This document shows positions 8,816-19,045 of a DNA stretch of 64,000 nt, piece after piece. Numbering within the stretch: position 1 is the stretch's first letter; each line of letters begins with the position of its first letter. The notes beneath the pieces were generated by a model. It made no database searches. It was not told the DNA's origin and worked only from the letters and a program-made list of their open reading frames with translations. The translations under genes were made by a program, and so were the position numbers. The stretch is from NCBI RefSeq assembly GCF_000278215.1, contig NZ_JH725069.1, positions 117,359-181,358 of the forward strand. The letters run 5' to 3'. The DNA comes from Bartonella rattimassiliensis 15908 (GTDB lineage Bacteria; Pseudomonadota; Alphaproteobacteria; Rhizobiales; Rhizobiaceae).

Positions 8816-10753
8816 TCATTTTATCGTATCTTGTGTATTCCCGTCTATTTTTTTATCTAACCAACTCCCAACCCCTTCAATTAGCGCTCCTATTTCCTGC
8901 ATCTGCTGCAGTTCATTTTTTACCTCACGAAGCAGATCAAAAACCTCACTCTTAGGATTTTCTACAAGTTGCTCTTCAATATCCTGTAACCTTTTATGTA
9001 GGTGGTGTTCTTGAAGATGCAAGTAGACAGCTTGTTTTAATATAGCGCGTACATCTTCTATAGGAGCTCTACCAAAGATAATACGCATACCAATATTTTG
9101 CACAAGATGTTTCATACGCTCTAACAGAGTCTTTTGCCCTTTTTTTTCTAAAAAAGCAACCATCGTTTCTTTATCATGGAGCTGTTGATTCCCAAGAATT
9201 TCCAACATGGCTTGATGAAAACACATCAATTGAGTATTTTTTAATTCTAACTCAGCAAGAATCTCAAAATTTTCATACCACAACTCAGGATAATAAGCTA
9301 AAGTGAGTAAAATTACTGCTTCACGCAACGGAATAGCTTGCGAAGAATTTCGTACTATTTCAGAATTTTCTAACAGAGAAAAGGATTTATTTTTAAAGAT
9401 CTTATTTGACGAAAACTGATCATATTGCCCTCCCTCTTTCTTTTTCGAAAAAGAAGGTCGAAAAAAATCAAAGAGGCGTTTTTTTACATCTTGCAAATAA
9501 TAACGACGGACATCTTCATCCTTAATTGTAAAAATTTGCTGTTTTAGTTGTTTTTCGAGCATTGCTCGTTCTTCTGGCGTTTCAAAATGCTTTCCATAAG
9601 TAGCACGCCACCATAAAAGCTCAATTAAAGGAATTGCTTTTTGCAAAAAAGAAGAAAAAAGTTTCGCCCCCCCAGCACAAATAATTTCATCGGGATCTTT
9701 TCCTTGCGGCAACAAAACAAAGCGCACCCCCCCTCCAGCCTTTAAAAGAGGCAACACACGATCAGCAACACGAAAAGCAGCTTTTAAACCAGCATCATCA
9801 CCATCAAAACATAAAATGGGTTCCTTACCCATCTGCCATATAAGCTCAATTTGCGCTTCCGTTAATGCTGTACCCAAGGGCGCTACAACTCCTTCAAAAC
9901 CAGCTTTAGTCAATGCAATGACATCCATATACCCTTCAACAACAAGGAGGAAATGATTTTTTTCGTCATCAACAAAGCGGCTATTTTTGCGAGCCATTGC
10001 CGCATTATAAAGTATATTTCCTTTATGAAATAGTACTGTTTCAGGGCTATTGAGATATTTTGCTCGTGTCTCTTTCTCTAATGCACGCCCTCCGAAAGCC
10101 ACCACACGTCCGCGCAAATCTTCAATAGGAAACATAATGCGATTTCTAAAACGGTCACAAGAATCAGTATTCTCCTCATGCATTGTAAGAAGTCCACATT
10201 CTTCCATTTGTTTTATTGAAATACCTCGAGCACTTAAAGCTTCTTTCAAAGCTGTACGCCTCACCGGTGCAAAACCAATTCGAAAACGTTCTATAAGCTT
10301 TGGCGTAACACCACGTGCATCCAAATAACGCCGTGCCTGTGCACCTCCTTTATCGCGTAAATGATCTTGAAAAAAATCTGTAGCAATTTTCATCACATCA
10401 TAAAGGTCAGCTTTTTCCATTTGACGTTGATGACTTTGTGGATCCCAAACGGGTAATTTCATTCCTACAAAATCAGCCAAACGCTCAACACTTTCTGAAA
10501 AATGCAATCCATCAAGTTCGCACAGGAAGGTAAAAATATCTCCGCTTACACCACAACCAAAACAATAATAACGCCCTTTACGATCATCACAATGAAAACT
10601 GGGCGTTTTCTCTCCATGAAATGGACAACAACACCAAAAATCTCCCCGTGAAGGCTTACTTTTTCGAGGATCAAAATCCACCCGTTTGCCAATCACTGTT
10701 GAAATTGGGAGTCTGGTACGCAGTTCATTCAGGAAATCAGGCGGAAAACGCAT
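8816..10753 (-). CDS. dnaG: DNA primase DnaG
   Basis: A 645-residue protein. The N-terminal zinc ribbon has C43-P-F-H46 and C64-F-G-C67. The TOPRIM core shows the E-G-Y-M-D-V motif and the D-G-D-D-A-G acidic triad, preceded by F-G-G-R-A-L and K-Y-L-N-S-P. The C-terminal part is the helicase-binding region. It synthesises RNA primers for lagging-strand replication with DnaB. ATG 10751-10753 gives a family-typical N-terminus. In many rhizobia yqeY lies just upstream. Here the upstream neighbour is a divergent MscS gene, and a broken yqeY lies at 17.5 kb. Confidence 0.97.
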   Translation of the reverse strand: MRFPPDFLNELRTRLPISTVIGKRVDFDPRKSKPSRGDFWCCCPFHGEKTPSFHCDDRKGRYYCFGCGVSGDIFTFLCELDGLHFSESVERLADFVGMKLPVWDPQSHQRQMEKADLYDVMKIATDFFQDHLRDKGGAQARRYLDARGVTPKLIERFRIGFAPVRRTALKEALSARGISIKQMEECGLLTMHEENTDSCDRFRNRIMFPIEDLRGRVVAFGGRALEKETRAKYLNSPETVLFHKGNILYNAAMARKNSRFVDDEKNHFLLVVEGYMDVIALTKAGFEGVVAPLGTALTEAQIELIWQMGKEPILCFDGDDAGLKAAFRVADRVLPLLKAGGGVRFVLLPQGKDPDEIICAGGAKLFSSFLQKAIPLIELLWWRATYGKHFETPEERAMLEKQLKQQIFTIKDEDVRRYYLQDVKKRLFDFFRPSFSKKKEGGQYDQFSSNKIFKNKSFSLLENSEIVRNSSQAIPLREAVILLTLAYYPELWYENFEILAELELKNTQLMCFHQAMLEILGNQQLHDKETMVAFLEKKGQKTLLERMKHLVQNIGMRIIFGRAPIEDVRAILKQAVYLHLQEHHLHKRLQDIEEQLVENPKSEVFDLLREVKNELQQMQEIGALIEGVGSWLDKKIDGNTQDTIK

Positions 10754-10886
10754 TCTCTCTCACAAAGTTTGAAAATTCTTTTTTGCATATTTAACGACTT
10801 TAGAGCATAATTCCAATACTTCCTCTTAAGCAGTTGTAAAATTTTAAACTCTCAACTGCCTATAATCTTAGAAATGGAGAGTAAAA

Positions 10887-12107
10887 GTGACCGAATTTGT
10901 TGTTCAAAATCCGTGGTTAGAGGCTGTTTCTTGGCTTATTATTTTGACTATAACTGCCCTTTTAGTCAACTTTTTTATAGGACGAAAATTACTCATTCAC
11001 GGAGCAAAAAAACTCTCTCCTTTTCTTCCGAAGAATACAACGATCGATATTAAAAATACTATTCAATACCTAGCGAATATCATTTCAGCTTTTATTCTTT
11101 CAATCGGTATTAATCTTATACCAACATTGCCCGATGCATTCAGCACTGTCATCAATAATGTTGCCAACGCCTTTATTATCTTTTTTGTTGTTCTGACAAT
11201 TTCTGCCTGTCTCAATATCATTAATATTCTTTACGAACAACGACCAACAGCACGTCTAAAACCAATAAAAGGTTATATTCAAATTGCTAAAATTGCACTT
11301 TTTGCGATTGCAGCAGTTTTAATGGTGGCCACATTAATTGACCGCTCCCCTCTTATTCTTTTCTCCGGTCTTGGTGCAATGGCCGCGGTTCTCATGTTAA
11401 TTTTTCAAGACACACTTCTTTCTCTCGTTGCCGGTATTCAAATTTCATCCACCGATATGGTTCGTGTTGGTGATTGGATTGAAATTCCCAATCTCGGTGC
11501 TGATGGTAATGTTATTGAAATTGCTCTTCATACTGTTAAAGTTCAAAATTTCGACAACACCATTACCTCAGTCCCTATCCGTAAACTTGTAACCGATCCT
11601 TTTAAAAATTGGCGTGGAATGCAAGAATCAGGTGGAAGACGCATCAAACGCTCACTTTTTATTGATCAATCAAGTATCCGTTTTCTTACAGAAGAAGAAC
11701 AAAAACATCTTTCCCGATTTAATTTATTAGAAAATTATTTCACACAAAAAATAGCAGAAATTAACCAATGGAACGCTCAATTAGATAAAAATCATGATGT
11801 TTTAGCCAACACGCGCCGTTTAACCAACATTGGGACTTTTCGTGCTTATATTTTTGCTTATCTACAACAGCATCTAAACATCAACCCTAATATGACCTTT
11901 ATGGCCCGACAGTTACCTCCTACAGAAAATGGTTTACCCTTGGAAATCTATTGCTTTACGAATACCACCGTTTGGCTAAACTATGAACAAATTCAAGGCG
12001 ATATCTTTGATCACCTTTATTCCATTCTTCCCTGTTTTGGTCTAAAGGTTTTTCAAAATCCAAGCGGCGATGATTTTCATCAACTATTAAAAGCAAAAGC
12101 TAAATAA
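10887..12107 (+). CDS. MscS-family mechanosensitive channel, YbdG-like
   Basis: A 406-residue protein starting at GTG 10887, with GGAGA 6 bases upstream. There are several N-terminal membrane helices (about residues 12-32, 55-75, 90-112, 135-158, 160-185). The MscS core follows: L-L-S-L-V-A-G-I-Q-I-S-S, then R-V-G-D-W-I-E-I-P-x-L-G-A-D-G-N-V-I-E-I and N-x-T-x-S-V-P-I-R-K-L. The long soluble C-terminus with R-T-L/T-N-I-G-T-F-R-A-Y fits the YbdG miniconductance subgroup (about 415 residues). It would release solutes on hypo-osmotic shock from the inner membrane. It is divergent from dnaG. Confidence 0.88.
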   Translation: MTEFVVQNPWLEAVSWLIILTITALLVNFFIGRKLLIHGAKKLSPFLPKNTTIDIKNTIQYLANIISAFILSIGINLIPTLPDAFSTVINNVANAFIIFFVVLTISACLNIINILYEQRPTARLKPIKGYIQIAKIALFAIAAVLMVATLIDRSPLILFSGLGAMAAVLMLIFQDTLLSLVAGIQISSTDMVRVGDWIEIPNLGADGNVIEIALHTVKVQNFDNTITSVPIRKLVTDPFKNWRGMQESGGRRIKRSLFIDQSSIRFLTEEEQKHLSRFNLLENYFTQKIAEINQWNAQLDKNHDVLANTRRLTNIGTFRAYIFAYLQQHLNINPNMTFMARQLPPTENGLPLEIYCFTNTTVWLNYEQIQGDIFDHLYSILPCFGLKVFQNPSGDDFHQLLKAKAK

Positions 12108-12177
12108 AAATAATAAGCTTTAATTTATTAATTTTGAGGCAACCACTTTCATAATAACAAAGAAAGAATAAAGTATC

Positions 12178-14165
12178 ATGAAGGTTTATTGGTACTCCTT
12201 CATCTTGACAATCCTGTTTCTTTACTTCTCTAGGCCACCCCGCATAGCGCGCAAAAGAATTGAGCGTACCTATGGTGATAAACTTAAATATAAAATGTAC
12301 CATGTCATTTCAGATTCATTGTTTACTGTAAGTTTTGGTTTCTTTACAGCAATGATTTTACAAAGCCCTACAGCAATAACATTCCTTGTTGGTTCTTTTA
12401 TTGAATCTGGTTTTGTTTTTAGATTAGCGAAACTTAAGCTGTAAACGCAGAAGAATTAAGATCAGCAATCGTTGTTAAAATTCTCACCTATAATCTCACT
12501 CTTGTGGTACCCTTTTATCTTTTAATTGGCACCTGTGTATTCTGATAACAAAAAAACGTGAATGACGTCAAATAGGACATATTGTCATTGGCATTGATCT
12601 CTTGATTTTGTCTTTACAGATGACAAGTACCGCAATATAGCCTCGACGTGATAGCAAAATTTTACCGAGCATCATTCATTATCTTTCAAGCACCCCTGTC
12701 CACTTTTTTATTGGCCTCTGCCTTAACCTACCTCTTACATTCATCCATTGCAAGAATCATTTTACTGGTCAATTTTGTCAACTACGACCTTATCCATACG
12801 CAACTCTGCATTATTATAGTTCTTGGTGTCAACTTTGGTTTTTCTCTTATAGCACCACTTTTAACACACAACGCTTCCCCTAACACCTACCTCGTTCCCT
12901 TAGAAAATTTACTCATGCGTAGGACCGATTCAATCCTTGTCCTTATCTTCTTTCTCTCCTTTCAATCACTAATCTCATGGATTCGCAACTCAAGATATTG
13001 ATTTATAAATATAATCTATTGTTATTCATATTGAATTATAAACTCGCATACCGTAAGATTCTCTCATTTCAAACCCGTTTATCTTAAATCAATCAAAATC
13101 ACTCGTTTGCACGTTCCAAGCGGGATTAGCGTGTGGATAAAATTTGTATAAGAAAGGACTAAAAATGGCTCTTATGAAACGTCTTAATGCAAGAGCTGTC
13201 GGCAACATTTGAGGGATGACAAATATAATGATGATGCCGACTTGCTTCTTCACAAACGTAAAGATAGAAATGCTCAATGGATTTACCGTTAGAACGCCCC
13301 TACTCAAGTGATTAATGCCCAAATTATTTTTAATGTTTTCATTCTCTTTGCTGGAATACTGCTTTCAAAATGGGTTTTAAAATTAACCACCCAAATTGTT
13401 CATGTAAGTGCAAAAAAATGCAAGCCTATAAAACCCTCAATTTATCTTATCAAACGACTCTTGATGATAGCGTTCTTTAACGCCAAACTCTCCCCTCTCG
13501 AATGACATGCGTGAAATTATTCATATTTATGATCTTATAGACATCACGCTAGAAAAAATCATGGAACTTTATGAAAAAACTGATCCCAATATTATTCATT
13601 AGTTCAACCAACTAAATACCATATTGGACAACAACCATATCGCTACCAAACTTTATCTTGCATGATTAGCAGGATAAAAATCACCTGATAAAGAAGCTCT
13701 TCAAACGCAAGAACTTCTAGCTCCCTGTATAAAATCAAACCAAGCAGGGGACATTATTACTTATAATATGCTAATGCTGATTAACAAGAAACAACAAAGA
13801 GATCCACAATTCAGCAACGAAAGCTGGAGTGATCACCTTCATTTCCATGACCTTGTTCCGTCCAACACACACATAACATTTAACGTTCTCATCTCACATG
13901 CCACGCACACAACCCATTTATTGGTACAAAAAAAGATCAACTACGAAACTTAGAAAAAAAGATGAGTTTAAAACATTTTAAACGCTTACGTGAAGGGAAT
14001 CTCAAAAATATAGAATCAACCAATCTTCATCTCGGCCCAGACCATGATCTCAAACAAATTAACTCCCTTTTGATCTCAATGATCTATCCCATTTTAGAAA
14101 AACAAGGACTTCTTCAAAATTCTCGCCTACGCAATCCTGATGAAAAACAGACAGAAAAACCTTAA
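12178..14165 (+). pseudogene. Na/Pi cotransporter family gene, multiply broken
   Basis: Successive frames carry pieces of one Na/Pi-cotransporter protein. A membrane segment with A-M-I-L-Q-S-P-T-A-I-T-F-L-V-G lies at 12340-12420. The second membrane repeat with L-L-H-S-S-I-A-R-I-I-L-L-V is at 12648-13001 and another helix at 13310-13400. A PhoU-like tail runs from 13500 to 14165, with A-G-D-I-I, S-W-S-D-H-L-H-F-H-D and R-L-R-E-G-N-x-x-x-I-E-S-T-N-L-H-L. Numerous frameshifts and in-frame stops separate them, and an integrase-derived segment interrupts at 12997-13293. The intact gene would import phosphate with sodium. The order of pieces is normal, so decay followed or accompanied a single insertion. 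Confidence 0.8.
12997..13293 (+). repeat. Short integrase-derived repeat inside the Na/Pi pseudogene
   Basis: From ATTGATTTATAA at 12997 the sequence follows the leader and first codons of the integrase at 47217-47510. Shared blocks include GATTCTCTCATTTCAAAC, the ATAAGAAAGG ribosome site with AAAAATGGCTCTTATGAA, and AATATAATGATG with CTTGCTTCTTCACAA. Homology stops near CTCAATGGATTTA, where transporter sequence resumes. The copy is frameshifted and cannot make protein. It is roughly 300 bases long. Confidence 0.8.
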
Positions 14166-14261
14166 ACGTTTTAAATAATTTGAATAAGAAACTTATCATA
14201 TCAATTATTAAGATTTGAACATTCAAATATCTTGTTTAAGATATTGATTTAATAAAATATT

Positions 14262-14530
14262 GTATTATTTTCAAATGAGTTCTCTTCATCGTAAATTTCT
14301 TTCATTTCAAATCTATACATAATGAATGCCTCAAAATCATTTTCTTGCATACTACAAGCAAAGCGACATATTGAAGTAAAAACATGCCTACCCATCTCCA
14401 AGCCAAAACTGTTAGCAACATAAAGAGATGGTAAAAAGTATGATGATTCTGATCTAAATCCACTGTAAAAATGGCACAAGTGTACAGCTATAGCAAAATA
14501 TAAATACTCTATAAGAAATGAAACTCTCAA
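14262..14530 (+). repeat. Strongly decayed integrase-leader remnant
   Basis: CTTTCATTTCAAATC at 14299-14313, then CCTCAAAATCATTTTCTTGCA and ACTACAAGC, line up in order with the leader of the integrase family. Farther on GATGGTAAAAAGTATGATGATTCTGATCT resembles the start of the coding part in two short pieces. Divergence is high, so the limits are approximate. The assignment was made by eye. Confidence 0.45.
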
Positions 14531-15027
14531 CTCAATTGCAACATTTATGGCAGTAAACGTTTAGATCAATATCGATAGGGCTTCATACCTACATAGCATT
14601 TTATAACGCATTAACAAAACAGTTTTAATTTCATTGCAAACGTTATTGATATCAATAGGCAAGCTCAAAAACTTTAAATATCCATTTTACTTATTGCTTT
14701 AACCACAATTTTTTCTTTAACTTGTTTTATAAAAAGTATTAATAAATCTTATAATAAATATAATTTATACATTATAAAAATATTTTTACAGATATTTTCT
14801 ATTTTATATTTGTATAATTTAATATTTTGTTAAAAAATAATTTATATTATATTATTATTAAATGTAATAGTGTCCAATAATATATAAATGATTTAAAAAA
14901 TAACGAAATAAGCATTGTAACAAATTTTTTAACAATAACATCCTTCTTCATGGGACAAAATAAATAAACCTTGATCTTTACACTCCTAACCCTAGTTACA
15001 GTTTAAGTTCAGGCAAAGGAGAGTATA
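14531..15027. other. AT-rich spacer upstream of the GlsB-type gene
   Basis: The region 14690-14900 is extremely rich in A and T (long TATAAT-like runs), followed by the 15028 gene with its own ribosome site. No gene is visible. Many promoter-like hexamers occur by composition alone, so I call none. Confidence 0.5.
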
Positions 15028-15279
15028 ATGGAAAATGCAAACATTGGTTGGCTTGCAGCTATTATTATCGGTGGGCTTGCAGGTTGGGCTGCACAATATA
15101 TTATGAAAAGCCAAACAGGAATATTGTTAAATATTATCTTAGGGATTATTGGCGCTGCATTAGCGAGCTTTCTTTTTAGTCTTTTAGGCGTAAGTTTTGC
15201 TGGTTGGCTTGGTTATCTTATCTCAGGTTTTATAGGAGCCTGTATTCTTCTATGGATAGGACGAAAAATTCGATCGTAG
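15028..15279 (+). CDS. GlsB/YeaQ/YmgE-family stress membrane protein
   Basis: An 83-residue, almost entirely hydrophobic protein with three predicted membrane helices (about residues 7-25, 32-52, 57-78). G-G-L-A-G-W-A-A-Q-Y, N-I-I-L-G-I-I-G-A and G-x-x-G-A-C-I-L-L-W-I-G-R match the transglycosylase-associated (YeaQ/GlsB) family. These small inner-membrane proteins are linked to stress responses; the name transglycosylase-associated is historical. AAAGGAG lies just upstream of ATG. It stands alone between spacers. Confidence 0.9.
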   Translation: MENANIGWLAAIIIGGLAGWAAQYIMKSQTGILLNIILGIIGAALASFLFSLLGVSFAGWLGYLISGFIGACILLWIGRKIRS

Positions 15280-16355
15280 AGTATATTTTAAGCACCTTTT
15301 TGGGGAAATAAAACAATTGGAATACAACAGGAATATTTCCCTCTTCATTCGTTACTACAAGTTGTGATATGATGGCGAGATGCTTAAGCTATGATTTTTG
15401 GCATACACCGTCATTATATCATAAAACGCAACACAGAAAATTTTGTAACCCACCATTCCATACCTCTACAAGCGTCCGCATATCAGAAAAGATATGTGGT
15501 TATTTTAATGCAATAAAAACTTATTTCTGTAATACGCACATAAATCTGGCCCAGCGCCCTATAAATAACAATCCATAAGATTACAAAAATCAATTACGAT
15601 AATTAAAGATCTCAGCCCATAACATCTAACATCTCTATACTTCATCAACAAATGCATTTTTACTGAAAAATTTGAATAACTCTATTCTTAAGAGATAAAG
15701 GCATGGAGTAAGCATAAAATTATAAAGAGAATTTTTCCAATACACGAAATAAAAAATATATGCTCCAAAGCCGATACGTCCCGCTTTTCTTTCCTATATT
15801 CATCACCCTTTATTAATTCACGGACATTTTAAATAATGAATATAAAGTTTAAATAATAATGTATTATTTTAAACTTTATTGTTAAACAATGAAGTTATAT
15901 TAACATACTATATTTATATACAGTTTATTTATATTTTATTTAACTTTAAAATGTATATAAATATACTACGATATGATTTTTTATAATGAATTTTTTTCTA
16001 CTCTCAAACTTTCCCCCTTATATCAGCTGATATAGATGAATTCTTCATCCCTTTTATCGGCGTTACATATGAACTTTAAAGCACAAAATACTTTACCTAT
16101 TTCCCTAATACTATCAAGAAAATCCCCTCACGCATTGTGTGCAAGCACTTTAGAGAAATTATAACACATTTTTAAATGAAAATGCCCCTATAATACATTT
16201 TCCATATATCTTCTTTTAAAGATCTCTGCTTTCAATTTTCTTTGATATCTTCCTGTTAAAATCTTGCTTGCTTTTATACTCCTGTATTACAATAATCATC
16301 ATTTATTTCACCCAATATAACATACTCAATCGGATTTTAGATCTGGAGTAAAACG
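15280..16355. other. Spacer without a supported gene
   Basis: About 1.08 kb. The right half (15830-15990) is very AT-rich. I see no coding frame with a family signature, no tRNA and no clear integrase-leader match. Confidence 0.5.
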
Positions 16356-16862
16356 ATGACTGATCTTGTAGATTCCATCTTACCACCTGTGAAGTGGCTT
16401 TCTGATCAACATCTTCCCCTACCAGAAAACATTCGCGATTGGCTCATGGAGTTGGGCTCGATGACACTTCGATTAAAAAAATATTGCACCTGTCTCCAAG
16501 TTCGACCACAACACGAATGTTTTATTACGCGAGATAAATTAAAAGAAGAGGCAGAACATCTACCCGAAAATGCGCGTTATTGGCTACGCGAAGTTATATT
16601 GACAGGAGATAGTAAACCTTGGATCCTTGGACGCACTGTAATCCCACAAGAAACCCTCCTACACAATCAAGACTTGATGCATTTAGGAACCGTACCGCTT
16701 GGTCACTATTTATTTAACAGTGGAAAATTAACCCGCGATTATATCCATATTGGTCAACAAGGTGTGCTATGGGCACGACGTTCTCGTTTGCGGCTAACTG
16801 GTAAACCATTGTTACTAACCGAGCTGTTTTTAACAGATTCACCACTATACCGCCATAAATAG
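16356..16862 (+). CDS. ubiC: Chorismate lyase UbiC
   Basis: A 168-residue protein matching chorismate-pyruvate lyase along its length: S-M-T-L-R-L near residue 35, Y-W-L-R78-E-V, then [23 protein letters not shown]-x-[11 protein letters not shown] and G-K-P-L-L-L-T-E156-L-F-L. R78 and E156 correspond to the active-site Arg and Glu of the E. coli enzyme. It converts chorismate to 4-hydroxybenzoate and pyruvate, the first committed step of ubiquinone synthesis. GGAG lies upstream of ATG. No ubiA neighbour is present. Similarity to the gammaproteobacterial form is strong, so origin by transfer is possible (inference). Confidence 0.93.
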   Translation: MTDLVDSILPPVKWLSDQHLPLPENIRDWLMELGSMTLRLKKYCTCLQVRPQHECFITRDKLKEEAEHLPENARYWLREVILTGDSKPWILGRTVIPQETLLHNQDLMHLGTVPLGHYLFNSGKLTRDYIHIGQQGVLWARRSRLRLTGKPLLLTELFLTDSPLYRHK

Positions 16863-17202
16863 AGGATGCTCATTTTATTCTGCATAACTTAAGATTCTGT
16901 ATAGCTTTAGGAGATTTACTAGAGAAAGAGATTTTCAAAATTATCTCAAAACAGATTACAAACCAAGACTTCTTTTCGAAATAGCTTTCCATTTCAGCTT
17001 TAAAATATTCCCCCCTTAAACCCATTAAAAAAGCGTTTTGAAGTTCTGCTTTCCTTATCACAATCATTAAAATTAGCTCTTGCATTATACATATACACCC
17101 TTATCCAAAAACAATTCTTCATAAATGAACGAATCTGCTTTTGGACTCATAGAGTAATAAAATACCTCTCTTATATTACATCTTTCTGTGATTCTATAAC
17201 GC
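16863..17202. other. Spacer downstream of ubiC
   Basis: No recognisable gene. Minus-strand frames here (16870-17085 and part of 17085-17483) have no family resemblance and do not continue the truncated yqeY. Confidence 0.5.
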
Positions 17203-17453
17203 TTTAATTTATAATAATAATTCATCGTTTTGTATGTTGAATAGGCATCTCGAATACCGTAAAATTTTCTCATTTTAAACCTGTTTATACTGAAACGACC
17301 AGAACTATTCACTTGTACGTTACAAGCAGGATTAGCGTGTGAATAAAAACTGTATAAGAAAAGACTAAAAATGACTCTTATGAACCATCTTAATGCAAGG
17401 ACTATCACAACACCTAAGAGCTGGCAAATATAATGATAGTGCTGGCTTGTTAC
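17203..17453 (+). repeat. Short integrase-derived repeat truncating yqeY
   Basis: Matches the leader and first codons of the 47-kb integrase: TTGTATGTTGAAT, CGAATACCGTAAAATTTTCTCATTTTAAACC, a ribosome-site region, AAAAATGACTCTTATGAACC and GCAAATATAATGATAGTGCTGGCTTG. Homology ends at about 17453, where minus-strand yqeY codons begin. It is frameshifted and not translatable. Confidence 0.75.
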
Positions 17454-17455
17454 AA

Positions 17456-17586
17456 AGGATATCACGATCCCTAACGGCCGCATTCATTAAACGAAGTATA
17501 ACAAGACGCGCATCACCTTTCATTTTTAAAGCAGCCCTAAGAGCCACATCAATCTGATCTCGCAACATAAATTTATCCAATTTCAT
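17456..17586 (-). pseudogene. GatB/YqeY-domain gene, N-terminal remnant
   Basis: On the minus strand a frame starts M-L-R-D-Q-I-D-V-A-L-R-A-A-L-K-M-K and continues R-L-V-I-L-R-L-M-N-A-A-V-R-D-R-D-I. This is the standard N-terminus of GatB/YqeY proteins, normally about 150 residues and implicated in tRNA-dependent amidation by similarity to GatB. After about 40 residues it runs into the inserted integrase repeat, and no continuation appears beyond it. In related genomes yqeY is divergent from carA, exactly as this fragment is, so this is the native locus cut by the repeat. Confidence 0.8.
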
Positions 17587-17642
17587 TCAAGAAGAACGTG
17601 CTTTCTAACCAATCTTTATACATCTTGCAATGATCATTATTC

Positions 17643-17659
17643 ATCCTACACTGTAGGAT
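17643..17659. promoter_or_regulatory. Perfect inverted repeat upstream of carA
   Basis: ATCCTACA-C-TGTAGGAT is an 8-bp perfect inverted repeat around one base, lying about 190 bases before carA and 57 bases outside the yqeY remnant. It could be an operator for the old divergent promoter pair. No regulator is identified. Confidence 0.35.
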
Positions 17660-17848
17660 AAAAAGTAATTAAAGACTCGATTTTAGAAAAGATAAAAACA
17701 AGACTTTACCTCTTCATGGAATGTACTTATACTCTCTATTTCAAGCGAAACATTACCCAGAATAACATACACAGTATCGGTTAGAGGTATGATTCTTGTG
17801 TAAAGTTGATCATTATACCTTTCAGAGAATAAATCGTGGATACACACT

Positions 17849-19045
17849 ATGATACAAACAACTTCATCGAGCAACCCTTGGAGTATCAACAAACCTACAG
17901 CTCTCTTAGTATTAGCGGATGGAACTGTTATTGAAGGGAAAGGAACAGGTGCTATAGGTATTGCTGAAGCTGAAGTGTGTTTTAATACCGCCATCACAGG
18001 CTATGAAGAAATCCTCACAGATCCATCATACACACAACAAATCGTTAATTTTACATTTCCTCATATAGGAAATGTAGGGGTAAATAGTGAGGATATTGAG
18101 GATCTTACTCCTCTCCACTGTCATGGTGCTGTTGGCGCTATTTTTAAGGCAGATATTACACATCCCTCAAATTATCGTTCCAACGATAGCTTCGATCAAT
18201 GGCTTAAAGCGCGTAAAATTATTGCAATTTGTGGTATTGATACACGTGCGCTCACAATTCTTATTCGTGAAAAGGGTGCGCAAAATGCTGTTATTGCGCA
18301 TGATTCTGACGGGATTTTTGATATCCCTTCTTTAAAGAAACGTGCGCAAAAATGGCACGGCCTTGTCAATCTTGACCTTACAAAAGAAGTAACATCTCAA
18401 TCATCAATGCAATGGAATGAAGAACCGTGGAGTTGGAATAAAGGATACGGTACAAATAATGTACACAACCTTCATATCATTGCAATTGATTATGGTGTTA
18501 AGCGCAATATTCTTCGCCTTATGGCAACACAAAAAGTACGCATTACTGTTGTACCGGCCCACACAACTGCAAAAGAAATTCTAGCAATGAACCCTGATGG
18601 CGTTTTTCTTTCTAATGGACCAGGAGATCCTGCAGCTACTGCTCAACATGCCATTCCAACAATCAAAACATTAATTGATCATAATTTACCGATTTTTGGA
18701 ATATGTCTTGGCCATCAACTTCTTGCTCTTACAGTTGGTGCAAAAACCGTAAAAATGCACCAAGGACATCACGGCGCCAACCATCCAGTTAAAGACCTAA
18801 ACACTGGAAAAGTTGAGATTGTATCGATGAATCATGGTTTTACCATAGATGCATCTTCTTTACCACAATATGTTAAAGAAACACATATTTCTCTCTTTGA
18901 TGGCTCAAACTGTGGTATTCGAATCATTGGAAAACCAGTTTTTTCTGTTCAATATCATCCTGAAGCTTCTCCTGGACCACAAGATAGTCACTACCTCTTT
19001 CAAAATTTCTGTGATCTCATCATGAATTATAAAAAAATATCTTAA
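17849..19045 (+). CDS. carA: Carbamoyl-phosphate synthase small subunit
   Basis: A 398-residue protein. The N-terminal CPSase small-chain domain shows L-A-D-G-T-V-I-E-G, E-V-C-F-N-T-A-I-T-G-Y-E-E-I-L-T-D-P-S-Y and C-G-I-D-T-R-A-L-T. The class I glutaminase domain has G-x-C286-L-G-H-Q and Y-H370-P-E372-A-S-P-G-P, so the catalytic triad is intact. It hydrolyses glutamine and feeds ammonia to CarB for arginine and pyrimidine synthesis. carB is not adjacent. The ATG at 17849 has only a weak upstream ribosome site, but the N-terminal length fits. Confidence 0.97.
   Translation: MIQTTSSSNPWSINKPTALLVLADGTVIEGKGTGAIGIAEAEVCFNTAITGYEEILTDPSYTQQIVNFTFPHIGNVGVNSEDIEDLTPLHCHGAVGAIFKADITHPSNYRSNDSFDQWLKARKIIAICGIDTRALTILIREKGAQNAVIAHDSDGIFDIPSLKKRAQKWHGLVNLDLTKEVTSQSSMQWNEEPWSWNKGYGTNNVHNLHIIAIDYGVKRNILRLMATQKVRITVVPAHTTAKEILAMNPDGVFLSNGPGDPAATAQHAIPTIKTLIDHNLPIFGICLGHQLLALTVGAKTVKMHQGHHGANHPVKDLNTGKVEIVSMNHGFTIDASSLPQYVKETHISLFDGSNCGIRIIGKPVFSVQYHPEASPGPQDSHYLFQNFCDLIMNYKKIS

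Noticed and set aside
14690..14900. Very AT-rich block that could be an origin or promoter array
   Set aside because: No DnaA boxes or iterons recognised; composition alone is not evidence.
17085..17483. 132-residue minus-strand frame
   Set aside because: It runs antisense through the integrase-derived repeat, and only the yqeY start beyond it is real.
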